Shown here one piece after another: positions 1 to 8,123 of a stretch of DNA of 64,000 nucleotides (position 1 is the first letter of the stretch; each line of letters begins with the position of its first letter). The notes beneath the pieces are model-generated. The model searched no databases. It saw only the letters and a list, made by a program, of their open reading frames with translations, and was not told the origin of the DNA. Source of the stretch: Aquabacterium sp029268225. Lineage in GTDB: Bacteria > Pseudomonadota > Gammaproteobacteria > Burkholderiales > Burkholderiaceae_C. Where the stretch lies: positions 1 through 64,000 of the forward strand of contig NZ_JBBEYB010000005.1 of the NCBI RefSeq assembly GCF_037482285.1, read 5' to 3'. A program made the translations under genes and the position numbers.

Positions 1-243
1 ATTGTGAGCACAGCTGGCCTGGATGCGGTGCTGGTGGCAGTTGAATTGGCGCTGGAGAGCGCGCCACCGTCTGGCAAGGTCAGCGTCGAGCATGTGATCA
101 ATGTTCTGAGCAGGCTCAACCCTGCACCCACGCCTGAAGATGCACAGACCTGTTTGCAGGCGACAGTGGCCCCACTGGCCAACACGGCGCGCTACGACAG
201 CTTGCGCGGGCAAGGCGGCACGGAGGAGATCAACCATGCGTGA
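1..243 (+). CDS. istA: IS21 transposase IstA, C-terminal end (partial)
   Basis: This open frame enters from the left edge and ends at the TGA at 241-243, leaving about 80 C-terminal residues. It has no catalytic DDE residues of its own, since these would lie upstream of the window. It is assigned to IstA because it overlaps istB by 8 bases, the usual IS21 arrangement in which both proteins are translated from one message. IstA is the DDE transposase that cuts and joins the element ends, assisted by the ATPase IstB. Confidence 0.75.
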   Translation: MVSTAGLDAVLVAVELALESAPPSGKVSVEHVINVLSRLNPAPTPEDAQTCLQATVAPLANTARYDSLRGQGGTEEINHA

Positions 244-1033
244 TATCGCTGCAGAGCTCAAACAACTGCGCCTGCACGGCATGGCGGGCGCATGGTTGGA
301 CCTGATCGAACAAGGGTCCAGTACGGGCTCAGAGGATGCACGGTGGTTGATTGAACACCTGCTGCAGGCCGAGGCCACAGACCGAGGCATGCGCTCGGTG
401 AGCCATCAGATGCATGCAGCCAAGTTCCCTGTGCATCGAGACCTGGCTGGGTTCGACTTCGCTGTGTCCCCCGTTGACAGCAAGCTGGTTCACACGCTGG
501 CAGAGACAGGCTTCACAGAAGTGGCGCACAACGTGGTGTTGGTGGGAGGGCCTGGCACCGGCAAGACCCACCTGGCCACAGCCATTGGCGTGTCCGGCAT
601 CACCAAGCATGGCAGGCGCGTGCGCTTTTACTCCACGGTGGATCTGGTCAACGCGCTGGAGCAAGAGAAGGCACAAGGCAAGGCCGGACGCATCGCGACG
701 AGCTTGTTGCGCCTGGACCTGGTGATCCTCGATGAGTTGGGCTACCTGCCGTTCAGCCAGGCAGGCGGTGCGCTGCTGTTCCACTTGCTCAGCCGGTTGT
801 ACGAGCACACCAGCGTGATGATCACGACGAATCTGGACTTCGCGGAATGGTCGCGTGTCTTTGGTGATGCCAAGATGACGACGGCGCTGCTGGACCGGCT
901 CACACACCACTGCCACATCCTGGAGACGGGCAACGAGTCACACCGATTCCTGCACAGTTCCAGCACGGCCAAGAGGCGCATCAAGGCACGAGAGCAGTCT
1001 CGGATGCAGGCTGCAGCAGAGGGCAAGGCCTGA
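236..1033 (+). CDS. istB: IS21 helper ATPase IstB
   Basis: The 265-residue AAA+ ATPase activates the IstA transposase and directs target choice. Walker A (GGPGTGKT) lies at residues 104-111 and Walker B (ILDE) at about 164-167, followed by the family's GYLPF and an arginine-rich C terminus. The ATG at 236 is chosen because it sits inside the istA stop overlap and gives the normal IstB N terminus; a longer frame starting at 140 would only add istA-overlapping sequence. It appears intact, so the element may still be active if istA is complete outside the window. Confidence 0.93.
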   Translation: MRDIAAELKQLRLHGMAGAWLDLIEQGSSTGSEDARWLIEHLLQAEATDRGMRSVSHQMHAAKFPVHRDLAGFDFAVSPVDSKLVHTLAETGFTEVAHNVVLVGGPGTGKTHLATAIGVSGITKHGRRVRFYSTVDLVNALEQEKAQGKAGRIATSLLRLDLVILDELGYLPFSQAGGALLFHLLSRLYEHTSVMITTNLDFAEWSRVFGDAKMTTALLDRLTHHCHILETGNESHRFLHSSSTAKRRIKAREQSRMQAAAEGKA

Positions 1034-1044
1034 AGCTCAAAGCG

Positions 1045-1075
1045 AAGGGGGAAGCCGCTGCGCGGCTTCCCCCTT
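1045..1075 (+). terminator. Strong hairpin after istB
   Basis: A perfect 14-bp inverted repeat (1045-1058 and 1062-1075) has a 3-nt loop, beginning 12 bp after the istB stop. The 3' side lacks a long T run (TTGATGTT), so it may act as an mRNA-stabilising or transcription-blocking hairpin rather than a classical intrinsic terminator. Such hairpins can shield insertion sequences from flanking transcription. Confidence 0.6.
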
Positions 1076-1166
1076 GATGTTCAACCAAGCCGGCCGGAAA
1101 ACTCAAAACCCAGGCCAGGCTCTACACTTATCCACAGCTGACCACCCTTTGGTCGGCTACCAGCCC

Positions 1167-1214
1167 TGGCTCAATATTGGATCGGCACGGTGGCTCAGAT
1201 TTGGATCGGCGCGG
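1167..1214 (+). repeat. Tandem 24-bp terminal repeats of the IS21 right end
   Basis: Copies at 1167-1190 and 1191-1214 share TGGCTCA, TTGGATCGGC and CGG, with 20 of 24 positions identical by eye. The second copy touches the inferred IS end at 1217. They fit the multiple transposase-binding sites known at IS21 ends. Confidence 0.75.
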
Positions 1215-1245
1215 ACACGCGCAACACCTCACACGGTGCAACCGG

Positions 1246-1566
1246 TCACGATGGGCCGGAATCGTCGGTCACGTTCGCCAGAATACGCACTTGCACTTCG
1301 GCCACCATGTAGAACCGGTACACATGCCAAGCGTACAGGTACAGGTTACGCGCCGTCTCGAACTGAATGGCTATGGGCTCTGGAACGGCCGCACTGAGCC
1401 GAATGGCATCGATTTCAGCATGATGCACGGCCAGCGATGGGGTGGTTTGCCCTACAAACATATTGGTCCGGATGTCCGGCGCCATGACAGTTTCGGGGCT
1501 GCGCAGACATTCGGCCGGACGCAAGGTTGAATCGCTCACAGGGCTGCCGTACATCAGATGCGTCAA
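1246..1566 (-). pseudogene. Truncated conserved hypothetical gene at the IS21 border
   Basis: Up to 106 residues can be read from a TTG codon at 1566 that overlaps the mod stop codon. The stretch ETARNLYLYAWHVYRFYMVAE (quoted in two parts: ETARNLYLYAW and HVYRFYMVAE) resembles a small uncharacterised family I know from hypothetical proteins, where the chain continues well beyond this point. Here it stops at 1246, only 29 bp from the inferred IS21 end, with an unrelated-looking tail. I read it as the N-terminal remnant of a fifth gene of the hipB-hipA-res-mod unit, broken by the IS or an associated deletion. Function unknown. Confidence 0.5.
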
Positions 1567-3443
1567 ACGTCTAGCGTGACCACTAACTCCTCGCCCAGCA
1601 TGTCAATGACCTTGACAGCCACCTTCGCACCCTCGGGCGGCACTGGCAACTCATATCGCCCACTCACCAGGTCTTGTTTGCGTGCCGGCACATCGGCCAA
1701 CGCCACATTGAACACCTGACCGTCATACTGCGTGTCGATCAAGATGCAATCAACCACGGCGCGCCAATCGGTGATCTGCGCACGAAAAATGCCTTGGTCA
1801 AGATTCAATCGCTGCATGATGGTAGGTGAGACGACGTCCTCAATCTCGACCACCAATCGTGCATCTGAGCCCGCCCCTTGGCGCTGCGCCGTGACTTGTG
1901 CCGAAATGGGCTCGTGTTTGATGATGCCGCCCAGCTTGCGGTCGGTGCGCAACTCAACCACATGCAGCTTGTTCACCGGACGGTTTCGGTTGTACGCGGC
2001 AACCCAGGCGCGCGCATCGTGCTGCCAACCTAGACATACCACCATCACGTCGCGCTCTTCGGTCGGGCGGGTCTTGAGTTCGTTACGAACAGATTCGAGA
2101 TCCAGCGGACTGAGCGGATGGTTGAATGGCACGATTTTTACCAGGCGACCGCCTTGCGTACCTTCGAAGAACGAATCTGTGCGCGTGCGTGTGACACCCA
2201 GGTGCTGGCAGGCCAACTCCACCGCTTCGTTGTGCTGGATCTGCAAGTCGTAGTCGTTGACGCGGTAGGTGGCGAAGCCTTTCTGACACGGGGCTTGCGG
2301 CCCATCGACAACGCCCATCATGTCGCTCTGCTGGGGCAATTGCAGGGCAGCAGTCTGCGCGCGCATCAGATCTTGCAGGCGCTTGGAGGTCGTCTGAATA
2401 GCGCCTTTGTTGATGTCGCAGCCGATCCAGCGGCGGCCAAGTCTCTGCGCGACTGCAGCGGTCGTACCTGAACCAATAAAGCAGTCGAGCACAAGATCAC
2501 CAGCCGATGTAGAAGACTCAATTACACGCTCGAGGACGCGCTCAGGCTTCTGCGTGGGGTAGTCCAGCTTCTCAGTTTGATCAGCTGGCATCAAATACGG
2601 AAGCCGCCAAACATCGTCAATCGTTCTTTCTGTGTCTTCGTAATAGATCAAGTTCCCTTGATCGTCACGTGCTTGTTTGAGACTTTTCGAGGCAGGATCC
2701 CAAACTCGCTTCTGCTGTGTTTTGGGCTTTTCACGCGCTTCGCGCAAAGTGGTAAAGCTAAATTTCTCACCGTTTCGGTACGAGAGAATCACGTCGTGAT
2801 TGGAGGCGAACCTACCGACGTTGCCCTGCATCTTGTTGTAGTAGTGCCAGACGATTTCATTAATGAACCGATCAGGGCCAAACACCTCGTCGAGTAGCAG
2901 CCTAAGGTGGCTATTTCTTGAGGAGTCGCAATGGAGATAGATCACTCCATCGGTAGCTAGCAGCTCCTTAAGCATTAAGAGGCGCTCATACATGAACTGC
3001 AAATAGTTGTCATTCGCCCAGATGTCGCTGTACTGCACCTGCTCGCCCAGCGTGTAGTCCTCACCGTCGATCTTTACTGTCCCCTTGGGTCCGCGTAGTT
3101 GCACCTTGCGCACATAGTCCGCTCCGCTGTCAAAGGGTGGATCGATGTAGATCAGCTTGACCTTGCCCCGAAAACCATTGGCCAGCAGGTGGGCCAGCAC
3201 ATCCTTGTTGTCGCCGTGGTAAAGCAGGCCGCTATGCGGTAAGTCCTTGGGCCAATCGCTCCAATCAACCTCTTGCAGGGTTACGGGCTGGCCTGCCGCG
3301 GCGTCAAACTGCTCGATAGCCTGTGCTGGGTAGGCCTTCACACGGGCCAGAGGCTTCTTGCCGACCCAAGTCAGCATGGGGCGGCCCTTGGCCTTGGCCA
3401 CAGTCACGTCCTTGGGCTTTTTGATGTTGTCGGTCATGGTCAT
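1563..3443 (-). CDS. mod: Type III-like DNA adenine methyltransferase (Mod)
   Basis: This 626-residue protein is a beta-class N6-adenine methyltransferase. The catalytic motif DPPF lies at residues 101-104 and precedes the AdoMet-binding FIGSGTT at about 322-328; that order defines the beta class of type III Mod proteins. The C-terminal half would hold target-recognition and Res-contact regions. It methylates host DNA and, with Res, forms the restriction complex. It follows res by 28 bp on the same strand, the reverse of the common mod-res order. DPPF rather than DPPY is an accepted variant. Confidence 0.92.
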   Translation of the reverse strand: MTMTDNIKKPKDVTVAKAKGRPMLTWVGKKPLARVKAYPAQAIEQFDAAAGQPVTLQEVDWSDWPKDLPHSGLLYHGDNKDVLAHLLANGFRGKVKLIYIDPPFDSGADYVRKVQLRGPKGTVKIDGEDYTLGEQVQYSDIWANDNYLQFMYERLLMLKELLATDGVIYLHCDSSRNSHLRLLLDEVFGPDRFINEIVWHYYNKMQGNVGRFASNHDVILSYRNGEKFSFTTLREAREKPKTQQKRVWDPASKSLKQARDDQGNLIYYEDTERTIDDVWRLPYLMPADQTEKLDYPTQKPERVLERVIESSTSAGDLVLDCFIGSGTTAAVAQRLGRRWIGCDINKGAIQTTSKRLQDLMRAQTAALQLPQQSDMMGVVDGPQAPCQKGFATYRVNDYDLQIQHNEAVELACQHLGVTRTRTDSFFEGTQGGRLVKIVPFNHPLSPLDLESVRNELKTRPTEERDVMVVCLGWQHDARAWVAAYNRNRPVNKLHVVELRTDRKLGGIIKHEPISAQVTAQRQGAGSDARLVVEIEDVVSPTIMQRLNLDQGIFRAQITDWRAVVDCILIDTQYDGQVFNVALADVPARKQDLVSGRYELPVPPEGAKVAVKVIDMLGEELVVTLDV

Positions 3444-3471
3444 TCAGTGTTCTTTGCGTTGTGGCATGCGC

Positions 3472-6183
3472 TCAAGCGCCACGGATGAAGTCGCGCACTT
3501 GGGCATAGCCCTCTGCTTTGATGTCGGTGTCGGCGAACATCACGTGATAGGCCAATTTATCGGGGTTCAGGCCCTCCCAGGTCTTCAGCGCCACGGCCTT
3601 CTTTCCTTCCAGTGTTTGCGCGGCTTCGCCACGGCCTAGGCGCGCCAAGTCACCTTTGATGTCGGGGCTGAAGCTGTCGCGTTTGATCTCGACCACCAGA
3701 TGCTTACCGTCAGCGCGGCGCAAGACAAAATCAGGCGTGTAGCGGTGCCAGCGTCCATCGTCGCCGAGGTATTCCGCGTACAGATCAGTCTTGGCCGGAT
3801 CGGTGATGCCCCCCGTAAACCAGACCCCTTCGATTTGATGCTTCTCGTTTTGCAGCTGGGTCAGTGCCCACCGCAAGAACTCAGCCTCGGGCCCGGAATC
3901 GAAGTTGTAGCCCTCGTAGTGAAAGCTGTTGGCCAGGGCATGAGTGGCGTCAGGCGTGTCTTTGGCCGTCAGATAAAGCGGCTCGCGCTCTTTTGCAAAG
4001 CTTATGCGAGCCGTGTAGGCGGGTTTACCAGCACGCTCACTCAGCTCGAAACCATCGGCCTTGATCAAAGCAATGGCGACGTCGATTTCTTCAAAGTGCT
4101 CTTCGTAATCAGAGCGCTGGGCTTCAATCTGTTGACCCAAGGCCGCAAGGTGGTATTCCGGGATGTCAACGCCAGCTCCGTATGCCTGGCGCAGTGCCCT
4201 CAACACATCGGCAGCTGACAAGTGGTAGTTGGCCGCCAACTCTGAAGCGGCAGCATAGCTGTCTAGCTCAGGTGGTGGCGCCGGCAGCACATCGTCACCG
4301 CCATCCACTTTCTGCAGAGCAGTCTTGCCAGATGCTGACTGCACGGGCGTCAAAGTTTCCACCGTGACACCGGCTGGCGCAGCCACATCTGGCACCGTGA
4401 AGTGGAGTGGCGCAGAAGTGCCTGGCTCTGACTTGCGTCGATAGCGCAGCACGCGCTTCTTGATCAACAACGGCGGCAAATGCGGACGATGCAAAACGAT
4501 TTCTCGCTCCACCCGCTCGGCACGCTGAGCGTCCAGATCTCTGAGCGAGGTGCCGTAGGTTTCGGCCAGCTGAGATTCCAGTGTCTTGCGGTTGCTGTCG
4601 GTCAGGTAAACACGCGCAGGGTGTTTGTTGCCTGGCACTTGACGTAAGCATCGGGTGGCTGCCTGGAGGACAAAGTTGTTGCTGTTGGCCAGCTTACGAA
4701 CAAGCGCTGTGGCAAACAGACTTGGGCAGTTCCAGCCTTCGGTGCCCATGTTCACCAACAGCAAAATACGCTCAGGAGCTTCAGGGTTGCGCGCCACGGA
4801 CTCAAACTGGCGTCGAGTGGCTTCGTTACTTTTGCCATCGACGGCCAAGATGATGTCGGTGCCGATGCCGTGCAGTGCCAGGGCCGATTCAACGGCGCCG
4901 CGCAGTTCATCGCGAGTTTCAATGTTGGGGAAGTACAGGGCCAATCTCGCAGGTGCTCCGTTGGGTAAGCTGACAGCCCAATAGTCGCGCACGAAGTCGT
5001 CAATGACGTTGGCCACCAAGGTGTCAACCTCGCCATCGCCCAGGTCAAACACCTTGATGTTCTGGGCCAGTTCTTTCAACACGCCGTCGCGGATGCCTTC
5101 ACCCAAGCCATACCAAACCACCACGTCACGCAGTGGTTGGCGTTCAAAGTACGGCGTACCGGTGGCATTGATGACAACGACTAGGTTGGTTTCCTCGGCC
5201 AGATAGTCGATGGTGCGCCGAACCTTTTTAATGCCGTCATCCTTGAAGACAAGTTCACCCGTCTCTTTGTCCTTTTCCCATTTGCCCAGCAGCTTCTGTC
5301 CGTAGGTGTGATGAGCCTCATCGGAGAACACTGCCAGGTGGGGCAGAGATGCCACGGCTTGCAGGCGCAGGTTGGCGAGCTCGGTCTGTTCCTCGACTTT
5401 CGTGCCAGCGAACAGCGGCACTTGCTGCCCGTTGCTGCGCACATTGGGCTTCTGAATGCGGATCTTCTCGGTGTTGGTGACAATGACGTTGAACGTGCTA
5501 CCCCACACAATAGGGATCTGCTTGTCGCCATCGCGGGTGAAGGTCAGCTTCAAACTGGCTGCAAATGCCTTGTGCATGCGCGGAGGCAGCAGCTTGTCAT
5601 AGGGCACGTCAGACAGCTCACGCAGGGCGCTGAGGATGGTCTTGCCGGGGGCGAAGATCAACGCGTTTTGTACGAATGGGCCGCCTGGATACTCCATTGC
5701 CATTGCGAACTCGGTCGCCACAATCGAGCCCATCAGGATCGTCTTGCCTGCCCCCATGGCCAACGCCAGGATGTAGCTGGCGTAGTCGAGGGTCAAAGAC
5801 TCGCGCAAGCTCTCCAGCGCGTACTTGCGGACGAAGGCGTTATCGTTCTTGACGCGTTCGAGACAAGTTTCAAGATCCTCATCAGCAATGAAACTGACGA
5901 TTTCAGGATGGGTCAAGCCCATTGCCTCACGGCGATCCTTTTTGCTCGGGAACAGTTTGGCGTACAGATCGGGAATCTTGGGGGTGTCCAGCACCAGTCG
6001 GAGATACCAATAGGTTTCCAAGGCGCGCAACTGGGCACGGCGCAAGTAACGGAGTTGCCCACCCTCTATGTCCTCTACGGCAAACTCCAAAATCTCACGG
6101 ATTGCCGGGTAGTCATCGCATGGATAGTTCGCGGAGCGCCACGCATCCACGCGATCAGAGAGGGCTTGATAGAGGTAGCTCAT
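3472..6183 (-). CDS. res: Type III-like restriction endonuclease subunit (Res)
   Basis: The 903-residue protein is a superfamily 2 helicase/nuclease that cuts unmethylated DNA together with Mod. Walker A (AMGAGKT) lies near residues 142-148 and the DEAH box (FSDEAHHTYG) near 288. A RecA-like second domain follows, with an NATGTPY motif and GTEGWNCP. The C terminus carries a PD-(D/E)xK nuclease signature: TPDFVLRR followed by VVEIKRD. Its ATG is 34 bp downstream of hipA, so it is likely co-transcribed with hipBA. The length is normal for the family and no break is visible. Confidence 0.92.
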   Translation of the reverse strand: MSYLYQALSDRVDAWRSANYPCDDYPAIREILEFAVEDIEGGQLRYLRRAQLRALETYWYLRLVLDTPKIPDLYAKLFPSKKDRREAMGLTHPEIVSFIADEDLETCLERVKNDNAFVRKYALESLRESLTLDYASYILALAMGAGKTILMGSIVATEFAMAMEYPGGPFVQNALIFAPGKTILSALRELSDVPYDKLLPPRMHKAFAASLKLTFTRDGDKQIPIVWGSTFNVIVTNTEKIRIQKPNVRSNGQQVPLFAGTKVEEQTELANLRLQAVASLPHLAVFSDEAHHTYGQKLLGKWEKDKETGELVFKDDGIKKVRRTIDYLAEETNLVVVINATGTPYFERQPLRDVVVWYGLGEGIRDGVLKELAQNIKVFDLGDGEVDTLVANVIDDFVRDYWAVSLPNGAPARLALYFPNIETRDELRGAVESALALHGIGTDIILAVDGKSNEATRRQFESVARNPEAPERILLLVNMGTEGWNCPSLFATALVRKLANSNNFVLQAATRCLRQVPGNKHPARVYLTDSNRKTLESQLAETYGTSLRDLDAQRAERVEREIVLHRPHLPPLLIKKRVLRYRRKSEPGTSAPLHFTVPDVAAPAGVTVETLTPVQSASGKTALQKVDGGDDVLPAPPPELDSYAAASELAANYHLSAADVLRALRQAYGAGVDIPEYHLAALGQQIEAQRSDYEEHFEEIDVAIALIKADGFELSERAGKPAYTARISFAKEREPLYLTAKDTPDATHALANSFHYEGYNFDSGPEAEFLRWALTQLQNEKHQIEGVWFTGGITDPAKTDLYAEYLGDDGRWHRYTPDFVLRRADGKHLVVEIKRDSFSPDIKGDLARLGRGEAAQTLEGKKAVALKTWEGLNPDKLAYHVMFADTDIKAEGYAQVRDFIRGA

Positions 6184-6217
6184 TAGATTTGTAGTTCTTT
6201 CTTGGGCGAAGTACTTT

Positions 6218-7561
6218 TCAGCGACGCCCCATCAAGGGTGATCGGCCAATCTTGACTTGTTCTGGCTTCAGCTTGGCTGGCGCCGAAAATCCTTCAAATG
6301 CATCACCTGGTCGCCAATCACCTACTGCATAGACACGTTGATCTCGTAACCCCTGCACGCCCTCGGCCCAAGCCATCAACATGCGCTTGCCGATGTCATT
6401 GAACCCGCTATGCCGCACCATGGCCTCACGGACCTTCGACCCCACATCGGCCACGGAATCACTGATCGCCTCGACCATCTGGGCCTGCTCTCTGGGCTGA
6501 ATGCCAAAGTTGGCCGCGATGAACTTCTGCAGGTTCTTGCCTGGTGTCCAAGTCTTCTTGCCCATGAACTCAATGCCAGGTGGGTTGTGCTGAAAGCCTA
6601 CATACACGCTGGTGGTCAGCATGTCGTAGGCAGGCGAGAGGTGCACATCAGCCCGGCTTGTGTACAGCAGCGCCAGGTTCTTGGCATGGCAATCGGCGTT
6701 GCGTAAGGCATAGGTCAGCAGCAAGGTGGTGGCCAGTTGTCGGAAGGTGTCTAACCTGCGCTCTACCGGCACGTGGTCACGCACAGCCTTGGCAATGCGC
6801 TCCCAGGTGGTGTCGTACTTTGCGGCAGGCCTCAAGCCCAGCAGTGAGCAAAAGTCTTCCATGCCCCAATACGGCTGGCCCTGTTCGTCCACATCGAAGC
6901 GATGCACAACCAGGGCCTGCCCGTCGTCTGACACGTCGGTCTTGGCCGTGGGCATGACCCTTGATGCCACTTGCATGCACAGGTGCTCGTTCAGCGCCAC
7001 ATAGGGTAGCTGCTTGCTGGAGCCCTTGATGATGTGCCGTCTTGTGATCAAACTGGCCTTCTTGTGCGCGGCCAATGGCGAACCCGGCAGCGGTGGTGTC
7101 TCCTCCGCCTCGTCCAGGAACTTTGGGACCACGCCAGACACGCCGCTGGTGGCGTGCTGGCGAACCAGGTTGGCAAAGGCCTCTTCAGAGTTGTCTCCCT
7201 TGAGCAGTGCAGCCACCTCAATGGGCTTGGCCGGTTGGTTCAGCTCCGCCCCTGTGGCAGCGACCTGGATGCGACCGACCATGTTGCGCCCGATGACGGA
7301 CAGCAAGGCGATAGGGCTTGCGCCAATGTGCGGACCAAACTGCTCTTGCAGCACCTGCAACAGGTAGCCCTCTGGCAGATTCATCTGCAACATGGGCGGC
7401 AGTTGGTCATCCCACACGTAGGACTCGGTCCGCACCGGCATCGTCAGGGATACAAAGTCGTCAGGTGCAGTGCTGGCGTGATAGCTCAGGATGCTCTTGA
7501 AGTCGCCCGATTGCTCCAGCACGGCCACATCGCGGCCCATGACGTAGACCGAGAGCTTCAT
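6218..7561 (-). CDS. hipA: HipA-family serine/threonine kinase toxin
   Basis: This 447-residue HipA-like kinase has the expected parts: an N-terminal HipA_N fold, the P-loop-like SGVVPKFL at residues 142-149, the catalytic loop NADCHAKN at 288-295 (catalytic Asp 290) and the metal-binding Asp 313 in YDML. Classical HipA phosphorylates glutamyl-tRNA synthetase, halting translation and producing dormancy; the target here is unknown. The ATG overlaps the hipB stop by 4 bases, indicating translational coupling. All key kinase residues are present, so it should be active. Confidence 0.93.
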   Translation of the reverse strand: MKLSVYVMGRDVAVLEQSGDFKSILSYHASTAPDDFVSLTMPVRTESYVWDDQLPPMLQMNLPEGYLLQVLQEQFGPHIGASPIALLSVIGRNMVGRIQVAATGAELNQPAKPIEVAALLKGDNSEEAFANLVRQHATSGVSGVVPKFLDEAEETPPLPGSPLAAHKKASLITRRHIIKGSSKQLPYVALNEHLCMQVASRVMPTAKTDVSDDGQALVVHRFDVDEQGQPYWGMEDFCSLLGLRPAAKYDTTWERIAKAVRDHVPVERRLDTFRQLATTLLLTYALRNADCHAKNLALLYTSRADVHLSPAYDMLTTSVYVGFQHNPPGIEFMGKKTWTPGKNLQKFIAANFGIQPREQAQMVEAISDSVADVGSKVREAMVRHSGFNDIGKRMLMAWAEGVQGLRDQRVYAVGDWRPGDAFEGFSAPAKLKPEQVKIGRSPLMGRR

Positions 7562-7812
7562 GCTTGGTTGCGCTCACGGCGCAGTTCGTCGAGCGTGCCC
7601 GCTTGCCCCGTGGGGATGATGTTGAGCTCCATGCCCAACACGGCCAATACAGCCAGCAGCTTGCGGGCGCCGAACTCGGCTCCGCGCCCCCGTTCGAAAC
7701 GGGACAGGGATTCGGGTGTGATGCCCGCCTGCTCGGCGACCACCTGCTGGCGCAGCTTCAGCGCCTTGCGACGCTCTGCAACGGCTTCACCTAGCTCTTG
7801 GAGGGTTTGCAT
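7558..7812 (-). CDS. hipB: HipB-family antitoxin and autorepressor
   Basis: The 84-residue XRE-type helix-turn-helix protein has its DNA-binding unit at about residues 8-60 (QQVVAEQAGITPESLSRFERGRG). HipB proteins neutralise HipA and repress their own promoter. No Shine-Dalgarno sequence precedes the ATG; instead a palindrome overlapping an extended -10 box abuts the start, so a leaderless message is plausible. Because hipA, res and mod follow closely on the same strand, HipB may set the dose of the whole unit. Confidence 0.9.
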   Translation of the reverse strand: MQTLQELGEAVAERRKALKLRQQVVAEQAGITPESLSRFERGRGAEFGARKLLAVLAVLGMELNIIPTGQAGTLDELRRERNQA

Positions 7813-7829
7813 TTGATATTTATATCAAA
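7812..7829. promoter_or_regulatory. hipB proximal operator with extended -10
   Basis: The palindrome TTTGATA-N4-TATCAAA touches the first base of the hipB ATG. Read on the minus strand it contains TGATATAAA, an extended -10 element whose predicted start point falls at or next to the ATG. Binding of a HipB dimer here would block RNA polymerase. The sequence is visible; function is inferred from known HipB autoregulation. Confidence 0.6.
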
Positions 7830-7851
7830 ATTATGCAGTGACGCATATTTT

Positions 7852-7869
7852 TTTGACATAAAAATCAAA
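7852..7869. promoter_or_regulatory. hipB distal operator
   Basis: A second 18-bp site with the same form as the proximal one (TTTGA-N8-TCAAA) has its centre 40 bp away, close to four helical turns, so two HipB dimers could sit on the same face of the DNA. It lies 11 bp from the 3' end of tRNA-Ile. Confidence 0.5.
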
Positions 7870-7919
7870 CATTGAGGAGTGGTAGGCCGTGTTGGACTTG
7901 AACCAACGACCAAAGGATT

Positions 7920-8123
7920 CCGGTTTGCGCCCATTTCTGGACTCCCTGGACTATGCCTTCGCCATGGGCCAAAAAGCCTGAAGGCGGGCGCCGTCTAGTC
8001 TCTACACCTTCCCGATGATTCGGGCTTGGCTCGGCATTGCCTTGTGCCTTGCGGCCGTCAGGTTTCACCGAATTTGACGCCATTCACACACCCGGTTTCC
8101 CTGGGTGGTGCACAACTTTCGCT
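7920..8123 (-). ncRNA. Azoarcus-like (IC3) group I self-splicing intron
   Basis: The 204-nt insertion begins right after the U of the CAU anticodon and ends in G, as group I splicing requires. Conserved core elements are present on the minus strand: P-like segment with AATTCGGTGAAACCT (8060-8075), Q-like AATGCCGAGCCAAGC (8024-8038), R-like with GTGTAGAGACTAGACGGC (7990-8010) and S-like AAGGCATAGTCC (7948-7959). Size, position and core match from memory the Azoarcus tRNA-Ile intron ribozyme. There is no room for a homing endonuclease gene. Confidence 0.92.

Larger units (their letters stand above)
1..1217 (+). mobile_element. IS21-family insertion sequence, right-hand part
   Basis: The 3' end of istA, the whole of istB and a right terminus are visible; the left end lies outside the window. 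The terminus is placed at 1216-1217 (CA). Two adjacent 24-bp repeats (1167-1190 and 1191-1214) precede it, and the outermost bases read inward on the other strand as TGTCCGCGCCGATCC. IS21 elements are known to start TG, end CA and carry repeated transposase-binding sites inside the ends. The exact end is inferred, because the left end and the target-site duplication cannot be seen. Confidence 0.8.

Noticed and set aside
1177..1530. Plus-strand open frame beside the IS21 end
   Set aside because: It crosses the inferred IS terminus and lies antisense to the truncated conserved gene, with no protein features.
7920..8123. Homing endonuclease or maturase in the intron
   Set aside because: The intron is only 204 nt and has no open frame of useful length.
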